From Halomonas sp. UBA3074 (GTDB taxonomy: Bacteria; Pseudomonadota; Gammaproteobacteria; Pseudomonadales; Halomonadaceae), in assembly GCF_002366715.1 (NCBI RefSeq), contig NZ_DFBS01000022.1:197620-261619 (forward strand): a DNA stretch of 64,000 nt. The letters run 5' to 3'. Numbering within the stretch: position 1 is the stretch's first letter; each line of letters begins with the position of its first letter. Under the pieces are notes generated by a model. That model made no database searches. It saw only the letters and a list, made by a program, of their open reading frames with translations, and was not told where the DNA came from. The position numbers were made by a program, and so were the translations under genes. Shown here piece after piece: positions 16,702-24,435 of the stretch.

Positions 16702-17948
16702 GATTCGTCTCCCGGTCCTTCTACCGCTTGGGCGGGCGTGTCGTTAGGGCGACGGATGCGAACCAATTGACCCTCACTCGGTTGCGCCAGGCCGGAGATA
16801 ACGACTTGTTGGCCGGTATCCAGGCCGCTACGGATCAGCGCATCGTCTTCACCGCGATAGGCCAGCGTGACCGGCGTGCGGCGCAGGCGATTCTCCTCGT
16901 CGACCCGCCAGGCGACATCCCCTGGGCGAAGTGCCGCAGAAGGCAGTGAGATAAGCTGTTCTTGAATCGCCGGTTGGAAGGAGGCACGCAGCACATCGCC
17001 TAAACGCAGGGCGGGGCCATCGGTCTCGAGCGCTAACGGGTCGTTCACCGCAATCAGTAGCTGAGCCTGTAGGCCATTCTCTTCCAGGCTGGGCAGCATC
17101 GATACCAGCGTGCCTTCGCGGGAGGCGCCTTCAGGCCAGCCGCGGCTGGTCAAGGTGACGCTGCTGCCGGCTTCCAGCCACTCCGTCCATTCGCCGGGCA
17201 ACGAGGCGCGCACCCAAAATTGCTCGACGCCAACCAAATGCAGTACTTCGGTGCCTTGGCTGAGCAGGCTGCCAGCGCCGACCAGGCGCTCTTGCACCAT
17301 GGCCCGCCAGGGGGCGGTTAACGTCGCGCGCTCAAGGTTAAGGGCGGCTTGGTCGCGTACCACGCGCGCCTGGGTAAGCTGGGCTTGGGCTTGGCGCAGC
17401 TGTGGCTCGCGCAGCACCAGCGCACGACGCTCTGCGCTAAGCTGTCGGCCAAAAGATTCGTACTCGCTTCGGGCGCGCTGCTGCTCCGCTTGTTCCAGCG
17501 CTAGCTGGGCCTGGGCATTGGCCAGTTGGGCTTCGGCATCTTCCAGGCTTAGCGCCAGGTCGGCTTGATCAATAAATGCCACGGCGGCGTTTTGCTCAAC
17601 CACCTGACCGGGCACGACGTCATCGGCAAACCGCTGTAACTGCCCGGCCACACGGCTGGCCAGCATGGTCTCTTGCTCGGCTTCAACCCGCCCAAACCCA
17701 TACAGGTTGGGTGCCTGGGTACTCTCGTTTACCGTGACCACATCCACCATGGTCGGCAGGGGGTCGGGCGCTGGTGTTCGTTCAATACGAGGCGGTTGGG
17801 TAATAATCCACCAAGCGAGTGCCAAAGTGCCCACCAAAATCAATAATGCCATCACGGCACCCAGCCGAATCCGGCCCTGTTGTGATGACGGTGGTGAAAA
17901 ATAGTGTGAGGAGCGGGGCGAAGAAGTGAAGTGCCGTGTTAGTGTCAT
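16698..17948 (-). CDS. RND efflux periplasmic adaptor subunit
   Basis: A 416-residue membrane fusion protein. A single N-terminal membrane anchor (about residues 30-50) is followed by the usual order: lipoyl half-motif (about 80-115), an alpha-helical coiled-coil hairpin very rich in Gln, Ala and Leu (about 115-195), the second lipoyl half with an LTAPWRAMVQERLVGAGSLL segment, then beta-barrel and membrane-proximal domains. It couples the RND permease to an outer-membrane channel. It is the first gene of the operon adaptor-pump-baeS-baeR. The N-terminal ~25 residues are Ser/Pro-rich and the ribosome site is weak, so a shorter start is possible. Confidence 0.9.
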   Translation of the reverse strand: MTLTRHFTSSPRSSHYFSPPSSQQGRIRLGAVMALLILVGTLALAWWIITQPPRIERTPAPDPLPTMVDVVTVNESTQAPNLYGFGRVEAEQETMLASRVAGQLQRFADDVVPGQVVEQNAAVAFIDQADLALSLEDAEAQLANAQAQLALEQAEQQRARSEYESFGRQLSAERRALVLREPQLRQAQAQLTQARVVRDQAALNLERATLTAPWRAMVQERLVGAGSLLSQGTEVLHLVGVEQFWVRASLPGEWTEWLEAGSSVTLTSRGWPEGASREGTLVSMLPSLEENGLQAQLLIAVNDPLALETDGPALRLGDVLRASFQPAIQEQLISLPSAALRPGDVAWRVDEENRLRRTPVTLAYRGEDDALIRSGLDTGQQVVISGLAQPSEGQLVRIRRPNDTPAQAVEGPGDES

Positions 17949-18124
17949 TACCGCGCGTCATCCGTTGGGAGCGAAAATTCCAGAAAAATAAGCGTATGAT
18001 GCTAGCATCACGCATTGTTAAGCAGCGATTAGTCAAACAATGTGCAAATAACATGTAATTAACATTTACTTGGCACTCAATCCTTTGGCTTTTACTTACT
18101 TGGCTTTCACTCATTTGATAGCAA

Positions 18125-18140
18125 TAGACTGACTGGTCTA
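18125..18140. promoter_or_regulatory. Inverted-repeat operator candidate upstream of the TetR gene
   Basis: TAGAC and GTCTA arms separated by 6 bases (TAGACTGACTGGTCTA), ending 10 bases before the TetR start codon. TAGACnnnnnnGTCTA-type sites are known for NemR/AcuR-like TetR regulators, so this is probably an autoregulatory site. It also lies in the intergenic region shared with the divergent RND operon, but near the TetR end. Confidence 0.6.
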
Positions 18141-18150
18141 CTTTGAGCAT

Positions 18151-18744
18151 ATGAAAAACAATGTAACCCGCGATAAATTAATTGATAGTGGCGCCCAGCT
18201 GATTAGTCAGCAAGGCTACAACGCGACGGGTATCAATGCCGTTTTAAAATCCTGTGGTGTGCCGAAAGGCTCCTTTTATCACTATTTTTCCAGCAAAGAG
18301 GATTTCGGCCTCGCGGTGATCGAGCGCTTTGCCACGACCTATGATGAAACGCTGGTGGCGATTCTTGAAGACAACGATACGCCGCCACTTGAGCGCTTGA
18401 AGCGCTACTTCGCGACCGGCCGCGACTATATGCTGGCGTGTGACCATACCACGGGCTGTTTGATCGGTAATCTGGGCCAAGAACTGTCGGGCCAGAGCGA
18501 CACTTTCCGCGATGCCTTGAATCTCGTCTTTCAGCGCTGGGAACAGCGCTTCGTAAGCTGCCTTCAGGATGCCAAGGCGCGTGGCGATATTGCTACCTGC
18601 ATCGCCCCCGAGGCGCTTGCCGGTTTTATCCTCACCGGTTGGGAAGGCGCTATTCTACGCGCTAAGACGCTCAAGTCCGTCGCGCCCATGGAACAGTTTG
18701 AAATGATTTTGTTCCAGCAGGTGCTCGTTCGCCCATCGCCATAG
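18151..18744 (+). CDS. TetR/AcrR-family transcriptional regulator
   Basis: A 197-residue repressor. The N-terminal DNA-binding domain (about residues 5-55) has the pattern GYNATGINAVLKSCGVPKGSFYHYF, and SKEDFGLAVIERFA starts the next helix. The ligand-binding domain is all helical and resembles the AcuR/NemR branch, including DHTTGCLIGNLGQEL with a Cys that could be redox-sensitive (inference). Only a weak GAG precedes the ATG. It is divergent from the RND operon and convergent with an MDR-family oxidoreductase; either could be its target. The operator-like repeat at 18125 supports self-repression. Confidence 0.9.
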   Translation: MKNNVTRDKLIDSGAQLISQQGYNATGINAVLKSCGVPKGSFYHYFSSKEDFGLAVIERFATTYDETLVAILEDNDTPPLERLKRYFATGRDYMLACDHTTGCLIGNLGQELSGQSDTFRDALNLVFQRWEQRFVSCLQDAKARGDIATCIAPEALAGFILTGWEGAILRAKTLKSVAPMEQFEMILFQQVLVRPSP

Positions 18745-18768
18745 CTAATCGCCAAAGCTAATCGCCAA
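18743..18768. repeat. 13-bp perfect tandem duplication at the end of the TetR gene
   Basis: AGCTAATCGCCAA occurs twice head to tail, overlapping the last bases of the TetR stop codon. It looks like a replication-slippage duplication and has no evident function. Confidence 0.8.
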
Positions 18769-18800
18769 AGCCAACGATGGGCGAGACGTTAATTGCCTAT

Positions 18801-19811
18801 TTAAAAGCCTTCCAACACCAGCTTGCCAATCGTGCTGTTGCGCTCGATCAGCGCGTGGGCGCGTTTCAGGTTGTCGGTGTTAATCGGGCCCAATACTTCG
18901 CCTAGGGTGGTGGTTAACCTTCCGGCATCGACCATGGCCGCTACTTCGTTGAGTAGGTCATGCTGCTTGGCAAGATCGTCCGTCGCGAATAGCGGGCGGG
19001 TAAACATCAGTTCCCAATGCAGTGACAGGCTTTTCATTTTGAGCTTACGCACATCGATCAGTTCTGGGTCATCAATCAGTGCAAGCTTACCCTGCGGCTT
19101 GAGAGCCGCAATGATGGCCTCAAAGTGGTGATCGGTCTGGTTAAGGCTAATGACCATATCCACGCCGTCAAAGCCCGCCGCTTTAAGTTCTTGATCAAGC
19201 GGCTGGTGGTGATTAATCACCGCGTCAGCGCCTAGCGACTTCACCCAGGCTTGGCTTTCCGGGCGTGACGCCGTACCAATTACGGTGATATCGGTTAACT
19301 GCTTGGCAAGTTGCACTAAGATAGAGCCAACACCGCCCGCAGCGCCAATCACCAATAGGCTTTTGCCTTGGGTATCGCGCATGCCCAGCTCTAGCCGGTC
19401 GAATAGCAGTTCCCAGGCCGTGATGGCCGTCAGCGGCAGGGCAGCGGCTTCGGTATCAGATAAACTTTTCGGCGCCAGGCTGGCGATGCGCTCATCGACA
19501 AGCTGGTACTCAGCATTAGAACCCTGGCGGGCGATATTACCTGCGTACCAGACGCGATCGCCGGGCTGAAAACGAGTCACAGCGCTGCCGACGGCATCGA
19601 CCACGCCCACGGCGTCGTAACCCAGCACGCGAGGTTCGCCGCTTTCAGGCAGCGCGCTGTTACGCACCTTGGCATCCACAGGGTTGACGGAAATGGCGCT
19701 CACCGCGACGCGAATATCGTGGGCTTCCGGGGTTGGAGTAGGTAGTTCGATAGCTTGCAGCGCATCGGGGTGGTCGATAGGCAAGCTTTGGGTGAAGGCG
19801 AACGCTTTCAT
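18801..19811 (-). CDS. Zinc-free MDR-family oxidoreductase (quinone reductase-like)
   Basis: A 336-residue medium-chain dehydrogenase/reductase. The N-terminal GroES-like domain contains SAISVNPVDAKVRN and DAVGVVDAVGS; the Rossmann fold has VIGAAGGVGSILVQLAKQL. The Cys and Glu zinc ligands of true alcohol dehydrogenases are missing, so this is a quinone-reductase-like NADPH enzyme of the group often labelled 'zinc-binding alcohol dehydrogenase family protein'. AGGAG lies 7 bases before the ATG at 19811; 18 upstream in-frame codons are not needed. It is convergent with the TetR gene and may be under its control, as the NemR/AcuR branch often regulates electrophile-detoxifying reductases (inference). 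Confidence 0.88.
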   Translation of the reverse strand: MKAFAFTQSLPIDHPDALQAIELPTPTPEAHDIRVAVSAISVNPVDAKVRNSALPESGEPRVLGYDAVGVVDAVGSAVTRFQPGDRVWYAGNIARQGSNAEYQLVDERIASLAPKSLSDTEAAALPLTAITAWELLFDRLELGMRDTQGKSLLVIGAAGGVGSILVQLAKQLTDITVIGTASRPESQAWVKSLGADAVINHHQPLDQELKAAGFDGVDMVISLNQTDHHFEAIIAALKPQGKLALIDDPELIDVRKLKMKSLSLHWELMFTRPLFATDDLAKQHDLLNEVAAMVDAGRLTTTLGEVLGPINTDNLKRAHALIERNSTIGKLVLEGF

Positions 19812-19937
19812 GGTAATTCTCCTAATCAAGATAAGTGGCGCCATCATGCCCTTATGTTGTTTCATTAAAAAGGACTCGGCTGCGTAATATCAGCGCAGGC
19901 TGTATGGGGTCGTGATGACCGAGACCAGGAGCACACC

Positions 19938-20822
19938 ATGTTTGCAGGGTTTGAAAAACAGACACGCCGCGTTAACGGCGTCGATATTGCCTATCGGGTG
20001 GGCGGCAGCGGCCCGGCGCTACTGCTGCTTCACGGCCACCCGCAGACCCATGTCATTTGGCACAAAGTCGCGGGCACGCTTGCCCAGCACTTTACGGTGA
20101 TTGCCGCCGACCTGCGCGGCTACGGCGACAGCAGTAAGCCCGACGACGACGCAGAGCACCTCAATTACGCCAAGCGCACCATGGCCGCCGATATGGCAGA
20201 GCTGATGAGCGCGCTGGGGTTCGCGCATTTCAAGGTGCTGGCCCACGACCGTGGCGCGCGGGTGGCACACCGCTTAGGGGTAGACCACGCAGCACGCGTC
20301 GAGCGCATGGTGCTTTTAGATATCGCCCCGACGCTGGCCATGTATCGCGGCACCAATGAAGCGTTCGCGCGCAGCTATTGGCACTGGTTCTTTCTGATTC
20401 GCCCCCAGCCGCTGCCAGAAATGCTGATTCAAGCCGACCCCGCTCAGTATTTAAAAAGCGTGATGGGCGCACGCAGCGCAGGCATGGCACCCTTTGCCCC
20501 AGAAGCGCTGGCGGAGTACGAGCGCTGCCTGGCGCTTCCCGGCACGGCGACCGGCATCTGCGGCGACTACCGCGCCAGCGCGACTATCGATTTAGAGCAC
20601 GATCAGGCGGATATCTATGCGGGTGTGAAACTGACTTGCCCCATCAACGTGATGTGGGGCGCCCAAGGCGCGATCGAAGCCTGCTTCGACGCTCTGAGTG
20701 AGTGGCGCAAGGTAGCCACCCACGTCGATGGCAAAGCGCTGCCTTGCGGCCACTATATCGCCGAAGAGATGCCTAACGTGCTGCTAGAGGAGGCGCTGCC
20801 GTTCTTGCTGGATCCGCAATAA
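19938..20822 (+). CDS. Haloacetate dehalogenase-like alpha/beta-hydrolase
   Basis: A 294-residue alpha/beta-hydrolase. Its nucleophile is an Asp, not a Ser: HDRGARV gives D104 with R105 and R108, as in fluoroacetate/haloacetate dehalogenases. Other expected residues fall in order: Asp128 (LLDIAP), the halide-pocket pair His149-Trp150 (YWHWFF), Tyr211 (GDYRAS) and catalytic His272 (CGHYIAEE). The oxyanion motif is HGHPQT. The predicted reaction is hydrolytic removal of halide from haloacetates, giving glycolate. A plain esterase is unlikely given Asp104. Some close homologues have unproven substrates, so activity is inferred. A second, unrelated dehalogenase lies at 58461. Confidence 0.87.
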   Translation: MFAGFEKQTRRVNGVDIAYRVGGSGPALLLLHGHPQTHVIWHKVAGTLAQHFTVIAADLRGYGDSSKPDDDAEHLNYAKRTMAADMAELMSALGFAHFKVLAHDRGARVAHRLGVDHAARVERMVLLDIAPTLAMYRGTNEAFARSYWHWFFLIRPQPLPEMLIQADPAQYLKSVMGARSAGMAPFAPEALAEYERCLALPGTATGICGDYRASATIDLEHDQADIYAGVKLTCPINVMWGAQGAIEACFDALSEWRKVATHVDGKALPCGHYIAEEMPNVLLEEALPFLLDPQ

Positions 20823-20938
20823 GCGATTCACGCGACTGCCCAAGACGAAGCGGGTAAAAAACTGGATAATGGCCGCCATTCGCTTGTCGGCTACTGAATT
20901 GATCCGCCTGGCACACTCATTATTCCGGACGCCCGCTT

Positions 20939-23122
20939 ATGGAAATCAAAGTTAACTATCTCGACAACCTCCGCCTGGAGTCCAAGTTCGACGATTTTAC
21001 GGTCATCTCCGACCAGCCGATTCGCTACAAGGGCGACGGCTCGGCCCCTGGCCCGTTTGACTACTTCCTGGCATCGTCGGCCATGTGTGCCGCCTACTTC
21101 GTCAAGGTGTACTGCAACGCGCGCAATATTCCCACCGAGAACATTCGCCTGTCGCAAAACAACATCGTTGACCCGGAAAACCGCTACAAGCAGATTTTCA
21201 AAATCCAGGTTGAGCTGCCGGAAGATATCTCGGAAAAGGATCGCGAAGGCATCCTGCGCTCCATCGACCGCTGCACGGTGAAGAAGGTCGTTCAGACCGG
21301 CCCCGAGTTCCAGATCGAAGTGGTCGAGAACATCGACGAGAACGCCCAAGCGCTGTTGATGGGCGCGCCGGAAGGTGGCAGCACCTACATCGAAGGCAAA
21401 GACCTGCCGCTGGAGCAGACTATTGCCAATATGAGCGCGATTCTTGCCGACCTCGGCATGAAGATCGAGATCGCCTCCTGGCGCAATATCGTGCCCCACG
21501 TGTGGTCGCTGCATATTCGCGATGCGGCGTCCCCCATGTGCTTTACCAACGGCAAAGGCGCCACTAAAGAGAGCGCACTCTGTTCGGCGCTGGGCGAGTT
21601 TATCGAGCGCCTGAGCTGCAACTTCTTTTATAACGATCAGTTCTTTGGTGAAGAGATCGCGGGTAGCGAATTCGTTCATTACCCCAATGAGAAGTGGTTC
21701 AAGCCAGGGCCGAATGATGAGCTGCCTGCCGAGATTCTCGATGAGCACTGCCTGGCGATCTACAACCCGGAAGGCGAGCTGAGCGGCTCCAACCTGATTG
21801 ATACCAACTCAGGCCGTGAAGACCGGGGGATTGTGTCGCTGCCGTTTACGCGCCAAAGCGATGGTGAAACGGTCTATTTCCCCTCCAACTTGATTGAAAA
21901 CCTGTTCCTCAGCAACGGCATGAGTGCAGGCAATACGTTGGTGGAAGCCCAGGTGCAGTGTCTCTCGGAAATTTTCGAGCGGGCGGTGAAGCGGGAGATT
22001 CTCGAACAGGAATTGACACTGCCCGACGTGCCGCAAGAGGTGCTGGCCAAGTACCCCAGCATCGTAGAGGGCATAAATGCTCTAGAAGCCCAAGGCTTCC
22101 CGGTACTGGTGAAAGATGCCTCCATGGGCGGGCAGTTCCCGGTCATGTGTGTGACGCTGATGAACCCGCGTACCGGCGGCGTGTTCGCCTCCTTCGGCGC
22201 CCACCCCAGCTTTGAAGTGGCGCTGGAGCGTAGCTTGACCGAACTACTGCAGGGCCGCAGCTTCGAGGGCCTGAACGATCTGCCGCTGCCGACCTTCAAC
22301 TCGCAGACCGTCTCTGAGCCCAACAACTTCGTCGAGCACTTCATCGACTCGGTGGGTGTGGTCTCCTGGCGCTTCTTCAGCGCCAAGCCCGACTTCGAAT
22401 TCAGCGAGTGGGATTTCTCTGGCAGCAACGATGAGGAAGCCGAGACGCTGTTCGGTATTTTCGAAGAGCTAGGTGCGGAAGTGTACATGGCGGTACACGA
22501 AGATCTGGGCGCGCCGGTGTGCCGGATTCTGGTGCCGGGCTACTCCGAGGTGTACCCGATTGAAGACCTGATTTGGGACAACACCAACAAGGCGCTGGAC
22601 TACCGCGAAGATATTCTCAACCTGCACCGCCTGGATGACGAACAGCTCACTGATCTCGTCGAGCGCTTGGAAGAGAGCCAAATGGACGACCACGCCGATA
22701 TCATCACGCTGATTGGTATCGAGTTCGACGAGAACACCGTGTGGGGCCAGCTGACCATTCTGGAGCTGAAGCTGCTGGTGTATCTGGCGCTTGGCCGCCA
22801 TGAAGAGGCGCTGGACTGCGTGCAGATGTTCCTGCAGTACAACGACAATACTGTCGAGCGCGGCCTGTTCTATCAGGCGGTAAACGCGGTGCTGGAAATT
22901 GAACTGGACGATGAACTGGCGCTAGAAGATTATCTGCACAGCCTCCAGCGCATGTTTGGCGAAGACACCATGGCAGCGGTCGTCGGCTCGGTGCGGGGTG
23001 ACGTACGTTTCCACGGCCTCACGCCTACCAACATGCAGTTAGAAGGCCTAGAGCGCCATCAGCGCTTAATCGAGAGTTATAAGAAGCTGCATGCCGCGCG
23101 TGCAGTCGCGGCAGGTAGGTAA
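20939..23122 (+). CDS. ycaO: OsmC-YcaO fusion protein with helical C-terminal region
   Basis: A 727-residue protein with two known domains. Residues 1-140 form an OsmC-like peroxiredoxin fold with Cys50 (SSAMCAAYF) and Cys112 (IDRCTVKK) at the positions of the OsmC thiol pair. Residues ~165-590 are a YcaO domain with GEFIERL and SEIFERA, the Glu/Arg motifs that bind ATP and magnesium, plus SFEVALERSLTELLQGR. The last ~130 residues are acidic and helical, like the TPR-like tail of E. coli YcaO. YcaO proteins activate amide oxygens with ATP, and E. coli YcaO is linked to beta-methylthiolation of ribosomal protein S12 with RimO. E. coli YcaO (586 residues) lacks the OsmC part. No peptide or thioamide genes are nearby. 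The start has no clear ribosome site. Confidence 0.9.
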   Translation: MEIKVNYLDNLRLESKFDDFTVISDQPIRYKGDGSAPGPFDYFLASSAMCAAYFVKVYCNARNIPTENIRLSQNNIVDPENRYKQIFKIQVELPEDISEKDREGILRSIDRCTVKKVVQTGPEFQIEVVENIDENAQALLMGAPEGGSTYIEGKDLPLEQTIANMSAILADLGMKIEIASWRNIVPHVWSLHIRDAASPMCFTNGKGATKESALCSALGEFIERLSCNFFYNDQFFGEEIAGSEFVHYPNEKWFKPGPNDELPAEILDEHCLAIYNPEGELSGSNLIDTNSGREDRGIVSLPFTRQSDGETVYFPSNLIENLFLSNGMSAGNTLVEAQVQCLSEIFERAVKREILEQELTLPDVPQEVLAKYPSIVEGINALEAQGFPVLVKDASMGGQFPVMCVTLMNPRTGGVFASFGAHPSFEVALERSLTELLQGRSFEGLNDLPLPTFNSQTVSEPNNFVEHFIDSVGVVSWRFFSAKPDFEFSEWDFSGSNDEEAETLFGIFEELGAEVYMAVHEDLGAPVCRILVPGYSEVYPIEDLIWDNTNKALDYREDILNLHRLDDEQLTDLVERLEESQMDDHADIITLIGIEFDENTVWGQLTILELKLLVYLALGRHEEALDCVQMFLQYNDNTVERGLFYQAVNAVLEIELDDELALEDYLHSLQRMFGEDTMAAVVGSVRGDVRFHGLTPTNMQLEGLERHQRLIESYKKLHAARAVAAGR

Positions 23123-23152
23123 GCGTTATCCACATGTGGTGATCGTTAATCG

Positions 23153-23187
23153 CTCTGCTGGCGTTACAGCGCCAGCAGAGTTGTTTG
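23153..23187 (+). terminator. Intrinsic terminator after the OsmC-YcaO gene
   Basis: A perfect 11-bp stem (CTCTGCTGGCG/CGCCAGCAGAG, 6-base loop) followed by a T-rich TTGTTT, 30 bases after the stop. Confidence 0.8.
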
Positions 23188-23218
23188 ATAGACGTGAAAT
23201 GGTCGTTAAGGACGCCCT

Positions 23219-23434
23219 ATGAAACACCGAATTATCTTCGCAGTTCTCATGTCGTTTACGCTCTCGCTGATCATGTCTGCCTGGATCACATTTTTAAATA
23301 TTGGCACACAACCTGGCTTTATTAGCATCTGGATGCACGCATGGTTGTTAGCGTGGCCTGCCGCAGGGCTGATCGCGTTTATCAGCGGCCCCTTTATCCA
23401 TAAACTTGCCCACCGGATTGCCGAAAAGCTCTAG
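23219..23434 (+). CDS. DUF2798 small membrane protein
   Basis: A 71-residue protein with two predicted membrane helices (about residues 6-28 and 38-60) separated by a short GTQPGF turn. The pattern LNIGTQPGFISIWMHAWLLAWPAAGLIA is that of the DUF2798 family, whose function is unknown. A terminator precedes it and another follows, so it is probably transcribed alone. Confidence 0.83.
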   Translation: MKHRIIFAVLMSFTLSLIMSAWITFLNIGTQPGFISIWMHAWLLAWPAAGLIAFISGPFIHKLAHRIAEKL

Positions 23435-23469
23435 CGCTTACCCGGCTGCTGTTTGCAGTAAGCGTTTTT
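23435..23469 (+). terminator. Intrinsic terminator after the DUF2798 gene
   Basis: A 7-bp stem CGCTTAC/GTAAGCG with a 16-base loop, followed by five T. It starts immediately after the stop codon. Confidence 0.7.
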
Positions 23470-23483
23470 GCTTAGGGCTATGC

Positions 23484-24350
23484 CTAGCTTGATGTAACGC
23501 TCAGCGCGGTCACGGTCAGTAGGATAATGCCCATACCGACCATCTGGATCACCTCCAGGCTTTCGCCCAGCACGGCGACCCCAAACAGCGTGGCGGTCAC
23601 CGGCTCGACCATCGCCACCATGGAGGCCAGTGCCGGTGCGGCATGTTTGATGCCCACCACGTAGAGCAGAAACGAGAGACCCGCGCCCAGAATGCCTAGC
23701 GCCACGAACAGCGGCAGTTCCGGTGCGTTGACGACGCTGACCGTCTGAGAAATGTCTGCAGGGATCAGTAGCACCAAGGACAACACGGTAAAGGCAATGG
23801 TTAAAATAGCGGATGGGCTGCCATGGGGCGTGGCATATTTGAAGCCAAAGATGAACATCGCATAGGAGAGCCCTGCCAGTAGCCCGGTCACCACACCCAT
23901 GATCGAGAGCCCGCTAGCCCCAATGGCATACAGCTTGGTGAGCAATACCACGCCCATCATCACCAGCGCGATGGCGAGCCACTTGCCAGCGGTGGGGCGC
24001 TCGAGCTTAAGGGCAAAAGAGACCAAGTAGACGAACACCGGGGCGCAATACATCAAGGTGGCTGCCACCGCCACGCTGCCATGCTCGATACTCAGGAAGT
24101 AGAACGTAAAGTTGCCTGCCACCCCCAGGCCCGCCACGACCGACCAGAACCACAGTGGCCGGCTGGTCAAACCGCGCCCGCCGCGCTGCAATAAAAGCCA
24201 GCCCAGCGCAAAGAGCAACCCCACAAAACCGCGGTAAAAAGAGACGACCGCGGCATCCCACCCGCTGTCTAATAAAATACCCGCGATGCCTCCGGAAATC
24301 CCCCAGAAGAACGCCGCGAGCGCAATCAACATTGTGCTGGCGCCTGCCAT
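23484..24350 (-). CDS. EamA/DMT-family membrane exporter
   Basis: A 288-residue drug/metabolite transporter with ten hydrophobic segments arranged as two EamA repeats (about residues 3-135 and 148-285). Motifs typical of the family are AAFFWGISGG at the N terminus, a YRGFVGLLFALGW helix and MVAMVEPVTATLFGVAVLGE in the second repeat. It probably exports a small metabolite; the substrate cannot be told. AAAGGTG precedes the ATG. It is the last of three minus-strand membrane-protein genes (antiporter, SpmAB-like, EamA) and lies 85 bases after the SpmAB-like gene. Confidence 0.9.
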   Translation of the reverse strand: MAGASTMLIALAAFFWGISGGIAGILLDSGWDAAVVSFYRGFVGLLFALGWLLLQRGGRGLTSRPLWFWSVVAGLGVAGNFTFYFLSIEHGSVAVAATLMYCAPVFVYLVSFALKLERPTAGKWLAIALVMMGVVLLTKLYAIGASGLSIMGVVTGLLAGLSYAMFIFGFKYATPHGSPSAILTIAFTVLSLVLLIPADISQTVSVVNAPELPLFVALGILGAGLSFLLYVVGIKHAAPALASMVAMVEPVTATLFGVAVLGESLEVIQMVGMGIILLTVTALSVTSS

Positions 24351-24435
24351 ATATCACCTTTCGTCCATGAATGGTTTAACGTGCCTTTGAAAGGTAGACG
24401 TTACGCCCCTTGAACGAAAGCGTTGTTCTCAATTC

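Noticed and set aside
20891..21748. A 285-codon minus-strand frame opposite the OsmC-YcaO gene.
   Set aside because: Shadow of a clearly coding plus-strand gene; no start signal and no domain.
20939..23122. A RiPP biosynthetic cluster around the YcaO domain.
   Set aside because: No precursor peptide, dehydrogenase, protease or dedicated exporter next to it; the OsmC-YcaO layout suggests a housekeeping enzyme.
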